The notes under the pieces were generated by a model. That model had not been told where the DNA came from. It ran no database searches and was given only the letters and a program-made list of their open reading frames with translations. The translations under genes were made by a program, and so were the position numbers. From contig CACCAS010000003.1 in the NCBI GenBank assembly GCA_902544065.1, positions 68,492 to 132,491 of the forward strand: DNA of 64,000 nt, read 5' to 3'. How positions within the stretch are numbered: the first letter of the stretch is position 1; every line of letters begins with the position of its first letter. The DNA is from an uncultured Pelagibacteraceae bacterium (GTDB taxonomy: Bacteria > Pseudomonadota > Alphaproteobacteria > Pelagibacterales > AG-422-B15). This document shows positions 29,525 to 38,652 of the stretch, piece after piece.

Positions 29525-30280
29525 TTATATTTTTACTTTTTTCTTTAAACTTTTTAAATCTTCCCAAGAAAACTTTTTTTGAGCTGGCTGTCTTAACAAG
29601 AAAGCTGGGTGAAATGTAGGTAGTATCGGATACTTTTTTTTATTAATTTCTATATCTAACCACTTTCCCCTAATCTTGGTAATCCCTTCATTATTTTTAA
29701 TTAATGCATAAGTTGCAGTGCTTCCTAATAACAAAATTGCTTTTGGATTTACTATTTCAATATGCTTTTTTATCATTGGTAAACATATCTCAATCTCTTC
29801 GTCTGTTGGCCTTCTGTTATTTGGAGGTCTCCACGGAACAATATTTGTAATGTAAACTTTTTCTCGATTTAGATCGATGGCCTCTAGCATTTTATCCAAC
29901 AGCTTGCCACTTTTTCCAACAAAGGGTTTACCTTGAATATCCTCATCATGACCTGGAGCCTCACCTATAAGCATGATTTTTGTACTTGGGTTTCCATCTG
30001 AAAAGACCATATTTGTTGCGCTTTTATGAAGTTCACAGCCTTTAAAATTTGACATGTATTCTTTTAATGATTCTAGACTATCAATATTGAGAATATCTTT
30101 TTCGATTTCATGCTGAGGAAAGTCTGTTTCTTCTTTTGACTGGAGCTTATCAGGTGATTTTATTGTTCCTTTTCCATACCTATTTTTTGCCATATTTCCT
30201 ATATTTTCATCAACCCCGCTTAATTTATATTGGTTTAGTAGTTTTATAGTATTTTGAATATCTAACTTAGACATAAACAA
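29525..30280 (-). CDS. Uracil-DNA glycosylase, family 4/5-like, Fe-S ligands mostly lost
   Basis: Excises uracil from DNA. The uracil-pocket motif GEAPGHDED is at 106-114, KPFVGKSGKLLDKML follows, and the second motif HPAFLLRQP is near the C-terminus. Family 4 enzymes carry a 4Fe-4S cluster held by four Cys. Here the first pair is C82-x2-H85 and the usual KCRPP is PWRPP (W150), leaving C82 and C166. This variant is, to my knowledge, common in alphaproteobacteria, so it is probably functional without a cluster. 251 aa with a low-complexity N-terminal stretch. Start at 30280 or two codons later. Confidence 0.88.
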   Translation of the reverse strand: MFMSKLDIQNTIKLLNQYKLSGVDENIGNMAKNRYGKGTIKSPDKLQSKEETDFPQHEIEKDILNIDSLESLKEYMSNFKGCELHKSATNMVFSDGNPSTKIMLIGEAPGHDEDIQGKPFVGKSGKLLDKMLEAIDLNREKVYITNIVPWRPPNNRRPTDEEIEICLPMIKKHIEIVNPKAILLLGSTATYALIKNNEGITKIRGKWLDIEINKKKYPILPTFHPAFLLRQPAQKKFSWEDLKSLKKKVKI

Positions 30281-30320
30281 ATTGAATTATAATGCTTATA
30301 AACTAAATATATAGTTAATA

Positions 30321-31967
30321 ATGGAGACTGATACTCAAAGAGAAGTGATGGAGTACGACGTAGTTATCGTCGGAGCGGGACCCTCGGGTCTAGCAACTGC
30401 TATCAAATTGAAGCAAATTAATGCTGATGCAAACGTGTGCATAGTTGAGAAGGCCTCAGAGGTCGGAGCCCATATTTTGAGTGGAAACGTATTTGAAACC
30501 AAAGCACTAGATGAACTATTACCTGACTGGCAGTCTATGGAAGGCTGCCCTTTGAAAATCAAGGTATCAAAAGAGAAATTTTTAGTTCTATCCGAAAAAA
30601 GTTATTTCTCTGTTCCATCATTTTTGTTGCCTCCTGTTCAACATAACAAAGGCAATTATATAACCAGCCTTGCTAATTTATGTCGATGGCTTGGGCAAGT
30701 TGCTGAAGGTATGGGTGTTGAGATATATCCTGGATTTGCAGCTTCAGAAATTCTTTATGATAAGCAAGGGAAAGTAAGAGGTGTTGCGACAAATGATATG
30801 GGTCTTGATATAAATAATGAAAAAAAAGACTCATATGAACCAGGTATAGAACTGCATGCCAAAGTTACTGTGTTTGCAGAAGGATGCAGAGGTCATCTAG
30901 GTAAACAATTAATTAATAAATTTAATTTATCAGAGAATTCTGATCCTCAGCAATATGGAATTGGTTTAAAAGAAATATGGGAAGTTCCGGAAGAGAATCA
31001 TGACGAGGGAATGGTTTTACACTCAGTTGGATGGCCTTTAGAAAATGATACTTACGGTGGCAGCTTTGTTTATCATGCAGAAAATAAACAAATTTATCTT
31101 GGGTATGTTATTGGCTTAGATTACTCAAACCCATATCTCTCACCTTTTGAAGAATTTCAAAGATTTAAAACACATCCAGCCATTAAAAAAATGTTATCTG
31201 GTGGCAAAAGAATTTCATATGGAGCAAGAGCATTAATTGAAGGTGGACTTCAAAGCTTGCCAAAAATGTATATGCCAGGTGCGTTATTGATTGGATGTGA
31301 TGCCGGCACGTTGAACATGCCTAAGATTAAAGGATCGCATACTGCCATGAAAAGTGGAATTTTAGCTGCAGAAGCTATCAATGAATTTATTTCCGAGAGA
31401 GTTTCTGATTTATCAGTTTATGAAGAGAAATTTAATAGTAGCTGGCTTTATAAAGAACTTCATGCAGCACGGAACGTGAAGCCTTTCTTTACTAGATTTG
31501 GAACAATGTTAGGCGTCATATTGGCAGGAATTGATCAATGGTTGTTTTGGGGTAAAATGCCATTCACTTTATCCCACAAACACGCTGACCATGAAACGCT
31601 TATCAAAGCTAAAGACGCAAAAAAAATTGAATATCCTAAGCCTGACGGAGTACTAACCTTTGATAGATCAAGCTCGGTTTATTTGACGGGCACATACCAC
31701 ACAGAAAATCAGCCTGTTCACCTTCAACTAAAAGATAGTGAATTGCCGATAAGTTATACACTAAACGAATACGACGAACCTTCACAAAGATATTGCCCTG
31801 TAGGAGTTTATGAAGTCCATCAAGATAATGAAAATGAAACACCTAGATTTGTCATCAATAGTCAAAATTGTATTCACTGTAAAACATGTGACATCAAAGA
31901 GCCGTCGCAAAATATTAATTGGGTGACACCTGAAGGTGGAGGCGGACCAAAGTATGCAAATATGTAA
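30321..31967 (+). CDS. Electron transfer flavoprotein-ubiquinone oxidoreductase
   Basis: Passes electrons from reduced ETF (fatty acid, amino acid and methylamine oxidation) to ubiquinone. The FAD-binding VGAGPSGL is at 16-23, KIKGSHTAMKSGILAAEA is the family motif, and the C-terminal 4Fe-4S ligands are in CIHCKTCDIKEPSQNINW. 548 aa is normal. It supplies the quinone pool used by the bc1 complex encoded 10 kb away. The etfAB genes are not in the window. Confidence 0.97.
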   Translation: METDTQREVMEYDVVIVGAGPSGLATAIKLKQINADANVCIVEKASEVGAHILSGNVFETKALDELLPDWQSMEGCPLKIKVSKEKFLVLSEKSYFSVPSFLLPPVQHNKGNYITSLANLCRWLGQVAEGMGVEIYPGFAASEILYDKQGKVRGVATNDMGLDINNEKKDSYEPGIELHAKVTVFAEGCRGHLGKQLINKFNLSENSDPQQYGIGLKEIWEVPEENHDEGMVLHSVGWPLENDTYGGSFVYHAENKQIYLGYVIGLDYSNPYLSPFEEFQRFKTHPAIKKMLSGGKRISYGARALIEGGLQSLPKMYMPGALLIGCDAGTLNMPKIKGSHTAMKSGILAAEAINEFISERVSDLSVYEEKFNSSWLYKELHAARNVKPFFTRFGTMLGVILAGIDQWLFWGKMPFTLSHKHADHETLIKAKDAKKIEYPKPDGVLTFDRSSSVYLTGTYHTENQPVHLQLKDSELPISYTLNEYDEPSQRYCPVGVYEVHQDNENETPRFVINSQNCIHCKTCDIKEPSQNINWVTPEGGGGPKYANM

Positions 31968-31979
31968 AATTAAAAAAAT

Positions 31980-33641
31980 ATGAGCATTACAAGACTACTC
32001 TTTTTAATTTTAATATTTACTCTACCTTTCAACTCAGCGAATGCTGCTAAAACAAATTTACCAAAAATTGGTGACTATTTAGTTGCCAATATTTCAAGTA
32101 ATACGAATGATTATAAAATAACCAAAAGATATTATCAAAAATTACACCGATCAAATCCAAATGATCTCTTAGCTTTAGATCGATTAATACTTCTTAGTAT
32201 CTTAGATGGTGACTTGTACAGCGCCAATAACTATTCATTTAAATTAGCCCGGGCAGGCTGTGATAAAAAAGTAAATTCATGCTGCATGAACAATCAGTCA
32301 CCTCAGGGCCATCTCGTAAATGGCATTTCATATTTAAACTCATACAAGCAAGGTTTCGCTGATCAAAGTTTTGCCAGTATATGGAGAGGAGAAATATCAG
32401 ACAGTACTTTTGTTAGACTTTTAAGGGCCTGGGTTTGGGCCGATAATCCTTCTCTTGATAAGAGTATGGCTTTGATCGACCTGATATCGTCTGATGATCA
32501 TCAATATCTTACCTTAGTTCATAAGGCTCTCATATATGACTTTGCAGATGAGATTGAATTAGCAGAAATTTTTTATGAGCAATCTCTTTCAATGCGGAAC
32601 GATCTTTATGTAATGCAGTTATATTTAAATTTTTTGAACAGAAATAATTTTGTTGAAGAAAAAAATAATTTTGTAAGTGAATATTTGTCTAATTATGATG
32701 ATGTTTTTACAGAGAAGTTTACTAAATCTAACAATAATCGAATTATTCAGAATCCATTACAGGGAATTGGTATTGTTTTATTCAACGCACAATCATTAAT
32801 CAAAAACGTTAATCAAGAATTGTCCCATATGTTGTTTCAATTGGCCTTAGAGACGTCACCTAATATGCATGAGATAAAATATATATTTGCAACATTCTTG
32901 AGCCAAACACAAGATCAAGATAAAGCGCGAGATATCTTAAGCTTAATACCTAAAAATCATTATCTAGGACATTTTGCAGCAATTCAAATATCGGAAACAT
33001 ATAGTTATGAAGATGAAAGTGCAAAAGCTATCAATAACTTAAGAAATTTTTCAGAAAGTGAAGAAAATTTTGAAATATTTTTATCACTAGGAAATTTTTA
33101 TCGATACGAAAAGGATTGGGACAACGCAATTAAGTCGTATCGAGCAGCACTCGATTTAGGAAAAGCATTAGATAAAGATAACTTGTGGGAAGTTTATTTT
33201 AATATTGGGATAGTCCATGAAAGAACAAAAAATTGGAAATTAGCTGAACAAAACTTTATCAATGCGTTAGAACTCTATGAAGAACAGCCGGATGTATTAA
33301 ATTACTTAGGTTATTCTTATATTGATATGGATCAAAATTTATCTACAGCCAAGGAAATGATTGAAAAGGCAATTTCTTTAAAGCCGAACGATCCTTACAT
33401 TATTGATAGTCTGGCTTGGTACTATTATAAGGTTGGGCAATATGAGGATGCGCTTTCATTGCTTGAGTTTTCAATTGATATGATGCCTTATGATCCCACA
33501 GTTAATGATCATTACGGAGACGTTCTTTGGATGCTTGGAAATGAAATACAAGCGAGATATTATTGGAAAAAAGCAATTGAACTGGATATTGATGAGCCTC
33601 TTCAAGAGAAGATTCGTAGAAAACTACTTAGAGGAATCTGA
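31980..33641 (+). CDS. Tetratricopeptide repeat protein, exported
   Basis: Signal peptide at about 1-22 (ending SANA), then a helical repeat protein. Clear TPR units are in the C-terminal half: SLGNFYRYEKDWDNAIKSYR, NIGIVHERTKNWKLAEQNF, NYLGYSYIDMDQNLSTAKEM, DSLAWYYYKVGQYEDALSL and HYGDVLWMLGNEIQARYYW. The 553 aa protein is probably a periplasmic scaffold; its partner is unknown. The place between ETF-QO and ispE is common in alphaproteobacteria. A short cysteine-containing stretch (CDKKVNSCC) near residue 95 may form a disulfide. Confidence 0.85.
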   Translation: MSITRLLFLILIFTLPFNSANAAKTNLPKIGDYLVANISSNTNDYKITKRYYQKLHRSNPNDLLALDRLILLSILDGDLYSANNYSFKLARAGCDKKVNSCCMNNQSPQGHLVNGISYLNSYKQGFADQSFASIWRGEISDSTFVRLLRAWVWADNPSLDKSMALIDLISSDDHQYLTLVHKALIYDFADEIELAEIFYEQSLSMRNDLYVMQLYLNFLNRNNFVEEKNNFVSEYLSNYDDVFTEKFTKSNNNRIIQNPLQGIGIVLFNAQSLIKNVNQELSHMLFQLALETSPNMHEIKYIFATFLSQTQDQDKARDILSLIPKNHYLGHFAAIQISETYSYEDESAKAINNLRNFSESEENFEIFLSLGNFYRYEKDWDNAIKSYRAALDLGKALDKDNLWEVYFNIGIVHERTKNWKLAEQNFINALELYEEQPDVLNYLGYSYIDMDQNLSTAKEMIEKAISLKPNDPYIIDSLAWYYYKVGQYEDALSLLEFSIDMMPYDPTVNDHYGDVLWMLGNEIQARYYWKKAIELDIDEPLQEKIRRKLLRGI

Positions 33642-33646
33642 TATCA

Positions 33647-34483
33647 TTGCACAAGCATACATTACAATCATACGCAAAAATTAATTTATTTCTTGAAGTA
33701 ATTAAAAAACTTAAAAATGGTTATCACGATTTATCTTCTATTATCACAAGAATAAGCATTTCTGATAAAATTAAAATTGATATAGCAGATGTATTTTCTG
33801 TAAAATTTATAGGACCCTTTTGCTCGCAAGTAAGTCAAGAAAGCAATATTCATACTTTGTTTCAATTCCTATTAGATAATAATTTTATCAACCATAGCAA
33901 TTACGCAATTCTTATTGATAAACAAATACCAGTTGGCTCTGGATTGGGAGGCGGATCCTCAAATGTTGCCGAAATTCTAAAGTACTTAATGAGCGAGGGC
34001 GCTTTATCAAAATCACAATGTTTATTCGCTGCAAAAGAACTCGGTTCTGATATTGAATTTTTTTTAGAAGAAGGCTCAGCTCTAATCACTGGCACAGGTT
34101 CTGTAAAAAGAAGAATAAATTTATTCTCAGATAAAATTTTTCTCATTATTTACCCACAAATTTTAATGAGTACAAAAATAATTTTTGAGCAGCATAATAT
34201 ATTGAGTAAGAGTAATTTTCTTTACGAGGGACAAACACAAATTAGTGATATATTGCAAGATACTTCAAATGACCTTGAGAAGACAGCTATAACTCTGCAT
34301 CAAGAAACAGGAATGGCAAAGCAGTTTCTAGAAAATGATGAACATTGTGAGTTTGCTAGAATGACAGGAAGTGGATCAGCATTTTTTGGATGTTACGATG
34401 ATGAAGCTTTAGCAAATGATGCTGCTTCTAAAATCAAAAAACTCTATCCTAAATGGTGGACTTGCCAAGCTAGGACAATATAA
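33647..34483 (+). CDS. ispE: 4-diphosphocytidyl-2-C-methyl-D-erythritol kinase
   Basis: GHMP kinase of the MEP isoprenoid pathway, upstream of ubiquinone and haem O prenyl chains. The N-terminal SYAKINLFLEV, the ATP loop PVGSGLGGGSSNVAE and the C-terminal MTGSGSAFFGC are diagnostic. 278 aa is normal. The start is TTG, 5 bp after the TPR gene stop; no in-frame ATG gives the conserved N-terminus. Confidence 0.95.
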   Translation: MHKHTLQSYAKINLFLEVIKKLKNGYHDLSSIITRISISDKIKIDIADVFSVKFIGPFCSQVSQESNIHTLFQFLLDNNFINHSNYAILIDKQIPVGSGLGGGSSNVAEILKYLMSEGALSKSQCLFAAKELGSDIEFFLEEGSALITGTGSVKRRINLFSDKIFLIIYPQILMSTKIIFEQHNILSKSNFLYEGQTQISDILQDTSNDLEKTAITLHQETGMAKQFLENDEHCEFARMTGSGSAFFGCYDDEALANDAASKIKKLYPKWWTCQARTI

Positions 34484-34526
34484 TCATTGCAAAATCTATT
34501 TGTTAAACTAAATAATGTAAGAGTGT

Positions 34527-34601
34527 TGGGGCGTGGCCAAGCGGTAAGGCACCGCTTTTTGGTAGCGGCATTCGGAGGTTCGAATCCTCCCGCCCCAGCC
34601 A
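34527..34601 (+). tRNA. tRNA-Gln (anticodon TTG)
   Basis: A complete cloverleaf: acceptor TGGGGCG paired with CGCCCCA, D arm with GGCCAAGCGGTAAGGC, anticodon stem CCGCT/AGCGG with loop TTTTGGT (anticodon TTG, reading CAA), and T arm GGAGG-TTCGAAT-CCTCC, discriminator G and encoded CCA. 75 nt. It lies 43 bp after ispE and only 11 bp before the next ATG, so it is probably cotranscribed and cut out of an mRNA. Confidence 0.97.
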
Positions 34602-34612
34602 AGGAAAAGAAT

Positions 34613-35164
34613 ATGAGTAACTTTTTAAATAAATACAAATCTGTTTATGATGTGTTTTTAGATAACTGGAGTTATCAGTCACATTTTGTCTTGTACCTTG
34701 AGGCCTTAATGCGTCAACAAACACTGCTGCCCACTTATATCAAAGAAATGATCTTTGCCTATATATCTGGCCTTAATGGTTGCCAATATTGTAAAAATAT
34801 TCATGCCGAAATATCCAAGAAACTACTTAGAGATGCGAACGAAGAGGACCCACTTCTAGATATTGAAAATGCTGGTATAGAAGAAAAGTACAAACCAATT
34901 TTGAAACTGGCTCATAAAGTGAATGCAGATATAGAATCAATTGCTGATGAGGATGTAGATCAAGTTTTACAATATGGTTTCGACGAACAAGTAATTTCAG
35001 AAATTATTTCAATATGCGGCGCCGCACAATTTATGAATACAGTAGTTGTAGCTCATCGTATAAAACCTCTTGACGACGTTCAAAATATTGGCTCAGCAAA
35101 GATGATGATAGATAAAGGTTATGATGGACTTGCTGAATACATGATCTCAAAAAGAAATAAATAA
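34613..35164 (+). CDS. Carboxymuconolactone decarboxylase/AhpD-like protein
   Basis: All-helical protein with the AhpD-type redox motif C57-x2-C60-x3-H64 (GLNGCQYCKNIHAEI), so a peroxidase-related thiol enzyme is likely. About 183 aa, close to the peroxidase-related members. The frame is open back to 34487, but that part reads through tRNA-Gln; the ATG at 34613 follows AAGGA at a proper distance. Natural substrate unknown. Confidence 0.87.
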   Translation: MSNFLNKYKSVYDVFLDNWSYQSHFVLYLEALMRQQTLLPTYIKEMIFAYISGLNGCQYCKNIHAEISKKLLRDANEEDPLLDIENAGIEEKYKPILKLAHKVNADIESIADEDVDQVLQYGFDEQVISEIISICGAAQFMNTVVVAHRIKPLDDVQNIGSAKMMIDKGYDGLAEYMISKRNK

Positions 35165-35539
35165 CTAGCTTATTCTTAATAAACTCATTCCTAAGAAAAA
35201 AGCTCCAACAGTAAGAGCAAACGTTCCAAATATATAGATAATTGAAATCAGAATATTGCCATTTTGAATTAGTTCAAAAACATCAACATTAAAAGAAGAG
35301 AAAGTCGTAAAGCCACCTAAGAAACCAATAGTGATAAACAATTTAAGATTATCAGAAATATTAATTTTAGCTGTGAAATAGCTCCATGCCAACCCAATTA
35401 GAAAAGCACCTATAACATTCACTGTTAGTGTTCCATAAGGAAAAGAACTTACAAAAGATTTATTAATTTGCTCTATGAGAACATATCGAGTCAGCGCCCC
35501 CATGCCACCACCAATAAATATTGAAATAAACAAACTCAT
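35165..35539 (-). CDS. crcB: Fluoride channel CrcB/Fluc
   Basis: Four-helix membrane protein that exports fluoride as a dual-topology dimer. Diagnostic segments are GGMGALTRYVLIE, GTLTVNVIGAFLIG and GFLGGFTTFSSFNVD with the conserved Phe pair. 124 aa is normal; there is one copy, so a homodimer. No fluoride riboswitch can fit: its start overlaps the stop of the upstream endonuclease-like gene. Confidence 0.95.
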   Translation of the reverse strand: MSLFISIFIGGGMGALTRYVLIEQINKSFVSSFPYGTLTVNVIGAFLIGLAWSYFTAKINISDNLKLFITIGFLGGFTTFSSFNVDVFELIQNGNILISIIYIFGTFALTVGAFFLGMSLLRIS

Positions 35540-36387
35540 TAATCTTTCATGCCTACAAGATGAGTCAAAATTCCAAAGTGATCACTGGGATAAATATCAT
35601 TTGATTTATTTCCTATTAGGCAACTTTTTAATGGTTGACCCAAACCTTTTGGTCCTGCTTTTGAAGAAAATATATAATCAATCCTTCGATCATACTCTAG
35701 AGTTTTCATTGCCCATTTATTTTCATTTGACCATGTATAACCTGGTTCACCTATATTTGTGAGGTTCCAAACATCTCTGAGAACTGTTTCATTGATTGGC
35801 TTTTTGTGCCCAGTGATCATTTTTATTTCATCACTCTCAGGATCTGCATTAAAGTCACCACACAATAAAACTGGAAATTTAGATTTTTGCAGATGGCTTA
35901 TATACTCCATTAATTCTGTTACTTGGCTTTCTCTTACTGGTTGATGCTCGTATTTGTAGTTCAGGTGCGTACATATTACATTAATTGTAATACCCTTTTT
36001 ATAGATTAACTCAGCATGTATAAATAATTTCTTCTCATCTTTCTTAGGGTCTGCTTGAAACATTATTATTTGATGATTTTGTATTGGATATTTTGAGATT
36101 ATAGCATTTCCAAACGCAACACCGTCAAACTCAAAAGATTTCGCATAAACATACTGGTATCCCAATTTGTCTGCTATTATTTTTGCTTGGCTTTCATCTT
36201 CTTCTTCCCATACTTCCTGTAAGCACATTATATCAGCAGCTGTTTCTTGAAGTTCTGATAAAATTAAATTTTCTCTTTCTTTATAAGTTTCAAACTTCCA
36301 CCATAAGTTCCAGGTCACGAGCTTAATTATCTCACCGCTCTCTTCAATTATTATTGCATCAGGATCAGGAAAAGATTTATCACTCAT
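35539..36387 (-). CDS. Endonuclease/exonuclease/phosphatase family protein
   Basis: DNase I-like metal-dependent phosphoesterase. Catalytic segments are seen in order: VTWNLWW, CLQEVWEE with the metal-binding Glu, THLNYKYE, CGDFNADPESDE and the terminal YPSDHFGIL with the catalytic His. 282 aa. No signal peptide, so probably cytoplasmic. It could act on DNA, phospholipid or a nucleotide; the family is too broad to choose. Confidence 0.87.
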   Translation of the reverse strand: MSDKSFPDPDAIIIEESGEIIKLVTWNLWWKFETYKERENLILSELQETAADIMCLQEVWEEEDESQAKIIADKLGYQYVYAKSFEFDGVAFGNAIISKYPIQNHQIIMFQADPKKDEKKLFIHAELIYKKGITINVICTHLNYKYEHQPVRESQVTELMEYISHLQKSKFPVLLCGDFNADPESDEIKMITGHKKPINETVLRDVWNLTNIGEPGYTWSNENKWAMKTLEYDRRIDYIFSSKAGPKGLGQPLKSCLIGNKSNDIYPSDHFGILTHLVGMKD

Positions 36388-36391
36388 TCAG

Positions 36392-36847
36392 TTACGGAAA
36401 GGCAACCATAATCGTTTCAGCTATATAAGCTGGCTTATCTTGACCTTCAATTTCGAGAGATACTTCGCTGATTACTTGCGTACTACCGTTATCTAATTTG
36501 TTAACTTCGTTTATTTTAGCTGACATTCTTACTTTAGAATTTACAGGTACCATGTTAATGAATCTAACTTTGTTTAAGCCGTAATTTATTACCATTTTAG
36601 CGCCTGAGATAATCCATACCTGAGCGCTCAAAGGCACTGAAAGAGAAAGGCTTAAAAATCCATGAGCAATCGTGCTTTTAGTTGGCAACTCCTTTTGAGC
36701 TTTTTCTTCGTCAACATGTATCCATTGATGATCACTAGTTGCTTCAGCAAACTGATTTATTCTTTCTTGATCAATAGTCATCCACTCTGAATGACCCATT
36801 TCTTTGCCTTTGTATGACTCGATTTCATTAACATCAACTGTCAGCAT
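36392..36847 (-). CDS. MaoC-like (R)-specific enoyl-CoA hydratase family protein
   Basis: Single hot-dog domain protein. The hydratase-like catalytic pair is in EATSDHQWIHVDEEKA and the fold helix in TIAHGFLSLSLSVPL, as in bacterial MaoC/NodN-type proteins. 151 aa. Likely acts on CoA thioesters. Acyl-CoA metabolism is also represented by the acyl-CoA ligase near 8-9 kb and by ETF-QO. It is divergent from the GNAT gene with 73 bp between. Confidence 0.88.
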   Translation of the reverse strand: MLTVDVNEIESYKGKEMGHSEWMTIDQERINQFAEATSDHQWIHVDEEKAQKELPTKSTIAHGFLSLSLSVPLSAQVWIISGAKMVINYGLNKVRFINMVPVNSKVRMSAKINEVNKLDNGSTQVISEVSLEIEGQDKPAYIAETIMVAFP

Positions 36848-36919
36848 AATATTTCTCCCAATTCGTAATTTTTAATTATAAAATCATAACGAAAATAAGC
36901 TAATAATAGAAGTTTTATA

Positions 36920-37408
36920 ATGGAAAATATTCGAAGAACTAAACCTGATGATGAAATAAATATATCTAGCTTGCTGGATGAAGCATTTGGACCAGGAAGA
37001 TTAGCAAGATCTGTATATCGTTTGAGAGAAATAAGACCTTTCATTGATGAATTTTCATACGTCTACTTGAATGACTCAAAAATTGCCGCAAGCATCAGTT
37101 ATAGCGAAACATATATAAACAATTTATCTAAAGGACTTTTACTAGGCCCTCTAGCAGTCAGTCCTGCCTTAAAAGGCAAGGGTCATGGTAAAGAATTAGT
37201 AAAATACACAATTAATAAAATCGAATTGAGCAATATTTATGACTTTATAATTGTCGTCGGTGACTTAGATTATTATTTAGAGTTTGAATTTAATAAAGTT
37301 GAGAAGAACTTAGAATTTTATGGTCCTGTAGATAAGGATAAAGTTTTGATAAAATTAATTAGTACAAAAATAAATATAAATGATATTGAGCATTATAAAT
37401 TTACGTAG
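36920..37408 (+). CDS. GNAT N-acetyltransferase
   Basis: Acetyltransferase of the YhbS-like group: an N-terminal IRRTKPDDEINISSLLDEAF and the acetyl-CoA-binding LLGPLAVSPALKGKGHGKEL, where the Q/RxxGxG/A motif reads KGKGHGK. 162 aa. In alphaproteobacteria a protein like this often precedes DUF1285, as here. Substrate unknown. Confidence 0.85.
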   Translation: MENIRRTKPDDEINISSLLDEAFGPGRLARSVYRLREIRPFIDEFSYVYLNDSKIAASISYSETYINNLSKGLLLGPLAVSPALKGKGHGKELVKYTINKIELSNIYDFIIVVGDLDYYLEFEFNKVEKNLEFYGPVDKDKVLIKLISTKININDIEHYKFT

Positions 37409-37417
37409 AAAAAAATA

Positions 37418-37999
37418 ATGAGTGATGATCCACTAAACTTGAAGGGTATAGAAACAATCTATAGTTTCAGCAAATCAAATAAGAAATCTCTTCCTCCAAT
37501 TGAAAAATGGAACCCTCCGTTTTGTGGAGATATTGATATGACAATTTCTAAATCTGGAAAATGGTATTACATGGGATCAGAAATTAAAAGACCTGCTATG
37601 GTCAAATTATTTTCAGGTATTCTTAGATTAGAGTCTGACAATTCATACTATTTGGTTACTCCAGTTGAAAAAGTAAGAATTCAGGTTGAAGACGCACCAT
37701 TTGTAGCGGTAGCTATAGCAAAAGAGCAAAGTGAAGGAATAAATACAGTAACTTTTCGGACCAATCTTAATGATGAAATTGTTCTTTCGAAAAAGAATCC
37801 ATTATCAATTGAAATAAAGAAAAATGATGAACCCTCTCCATACATAACAGTTCGTAATAATTTAAGAGCGCTTATTTCTCGATCAGTTTTTTATGAATTA
37901 GTAGACTTAGCTGAAACTATACCAATTGATGGAGCACCGTACTTAGCGATAAAAAGCCAGGGGGAAATTTTTAAAATTTATAAAGTAGAAGATTCATGA
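37418..37999 (+). CDS. DUF1285 family protein
   Basis: Recognised by PPIEKWNPPFCGDIDMTISKSG with WYYMGSEIKRPAMVKLF, the conserved core of DUF1285, a two-domain PH-like beta protein. 193 aa, no signal peptide. Function unknown. It overlaps the nudix gene by 4 bp, and the order DUF1285-CoA pyrophosphatase-cca is conserved in alphaproteobacteria, which hints at a shared nucleotide or CoA role (inference). Confidence 0.88.
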   Translation: MSDDPLNLKGIETIYSFSKSNKKSLPPIEKWNPPFCGDIDMTISKSGKWYYMGSEIKRPAMVKLFSGILRLESDNSYYLVTPVEKVRIQVEDAPFVAVAIAKEQSEGINTVTFRTNLNDEIVLSKKNPLSIEIKKNDEPSPYITVRNNLRALISRSVFYELVDLAETIPIDGAPYLAIKSQGEIFKIYKVEDS

Positions 38000-38634
38000 T
38001 CAAAATTTCTCAATTGAGAAAGCTTTTTAAAGGGCCTGAAATAATATCACACAAATATTTTGACCAATTAACTGATGATTTGATTACAAGAGCGCATCAT
38101 CCGTTGGCAAAACTTAAAAAAGAAAGTTTTCATCTGATACCGTCTGCAGTTTTAGTGCCAATTATTTACGAAGAGAATAATGTAAAGATATTGCTTACAA
38201 AAAGACCTACAAATCTTAAAGATCATGCAGGTCAAATAAGTTTTCCAGGAGGTAAAATTGAGACAGGCGATTTAACTCCTATAGAAACCTCTCTCAGAGA
38301 AGCATCTGAGGAAGTTGGCCTTTCTAGAGAACAAGTCGAAGTGTTGGGAAACCTTGATGTTTACGTAACAGGAACTGGCTTCAGAATATTACCAATTGTT
38401 TCTGTAATTAAAGATTATTCGTCAGTAAAAATTAATAAAAGTGAAGTAGATGAGGTCTTTTATCTACCTTTAGAATTTCTTATGAATAAAAATAACCATC
38501 AGGAGGAAAGTGCTACTTACAGTCATGGCAAAGAAAAATATGATTATGTTTACAGTGTATTACCTTACGAAAACTATAAAATTTGGGGAGCAACAGCTGG
38601 AATGTTAATAAATCTTTATCAAATTTTAAAATGA
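37996..38634 (+). CDS. Nudix hydrolase, CoA pyrophosphatase type
   Basis: Hydrolyses CoA or acyl-CoA at the pyrophosphate bond. The UPF0035-type motif LLTKRPTNLKDHAGQISFPG precedes the nudix box, which starts at G86 and contains REASEEVGL at 101-109. 212 aa is normal for the NudL-like group. It overlaps DUF1285 by 4 bp. Confidence 0.92.
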   Translation: MIKISQLRKLFKGPEIISHKYFDQLTDDLITRAHHPLAKLKKESFHLIPSAVLVPIIYEENNVKILLTKRPTNLKDHAGQISFPGGKIETGDLTPIETSLREASEEVGLSREQVEVLGNLDVYVTGTGFRILPIVSVIKDYSSVKINKSEVDEVFYLPLEFLMNKNNHQEESATYSHGKEKYDYVYSVLPYENYKIWGATAGMLINLYQILK

Positions 38635-38652
38635 TATAAATATGCCTTTGTT

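Noticed and set aside
34487-34612. N-terminal extension of the AhpD-like gene back to 34487
   Set aside because: The extension is a translation of tRNA-Gln. The ATG at 34613 has a good ribosome-binding site and the normal family start.
35500-35560. Fluoride riboswitch before crcB
   Set aside because: crcB starts at the stop of the upstream coding gene, so there is no untranslated leader to hold one.
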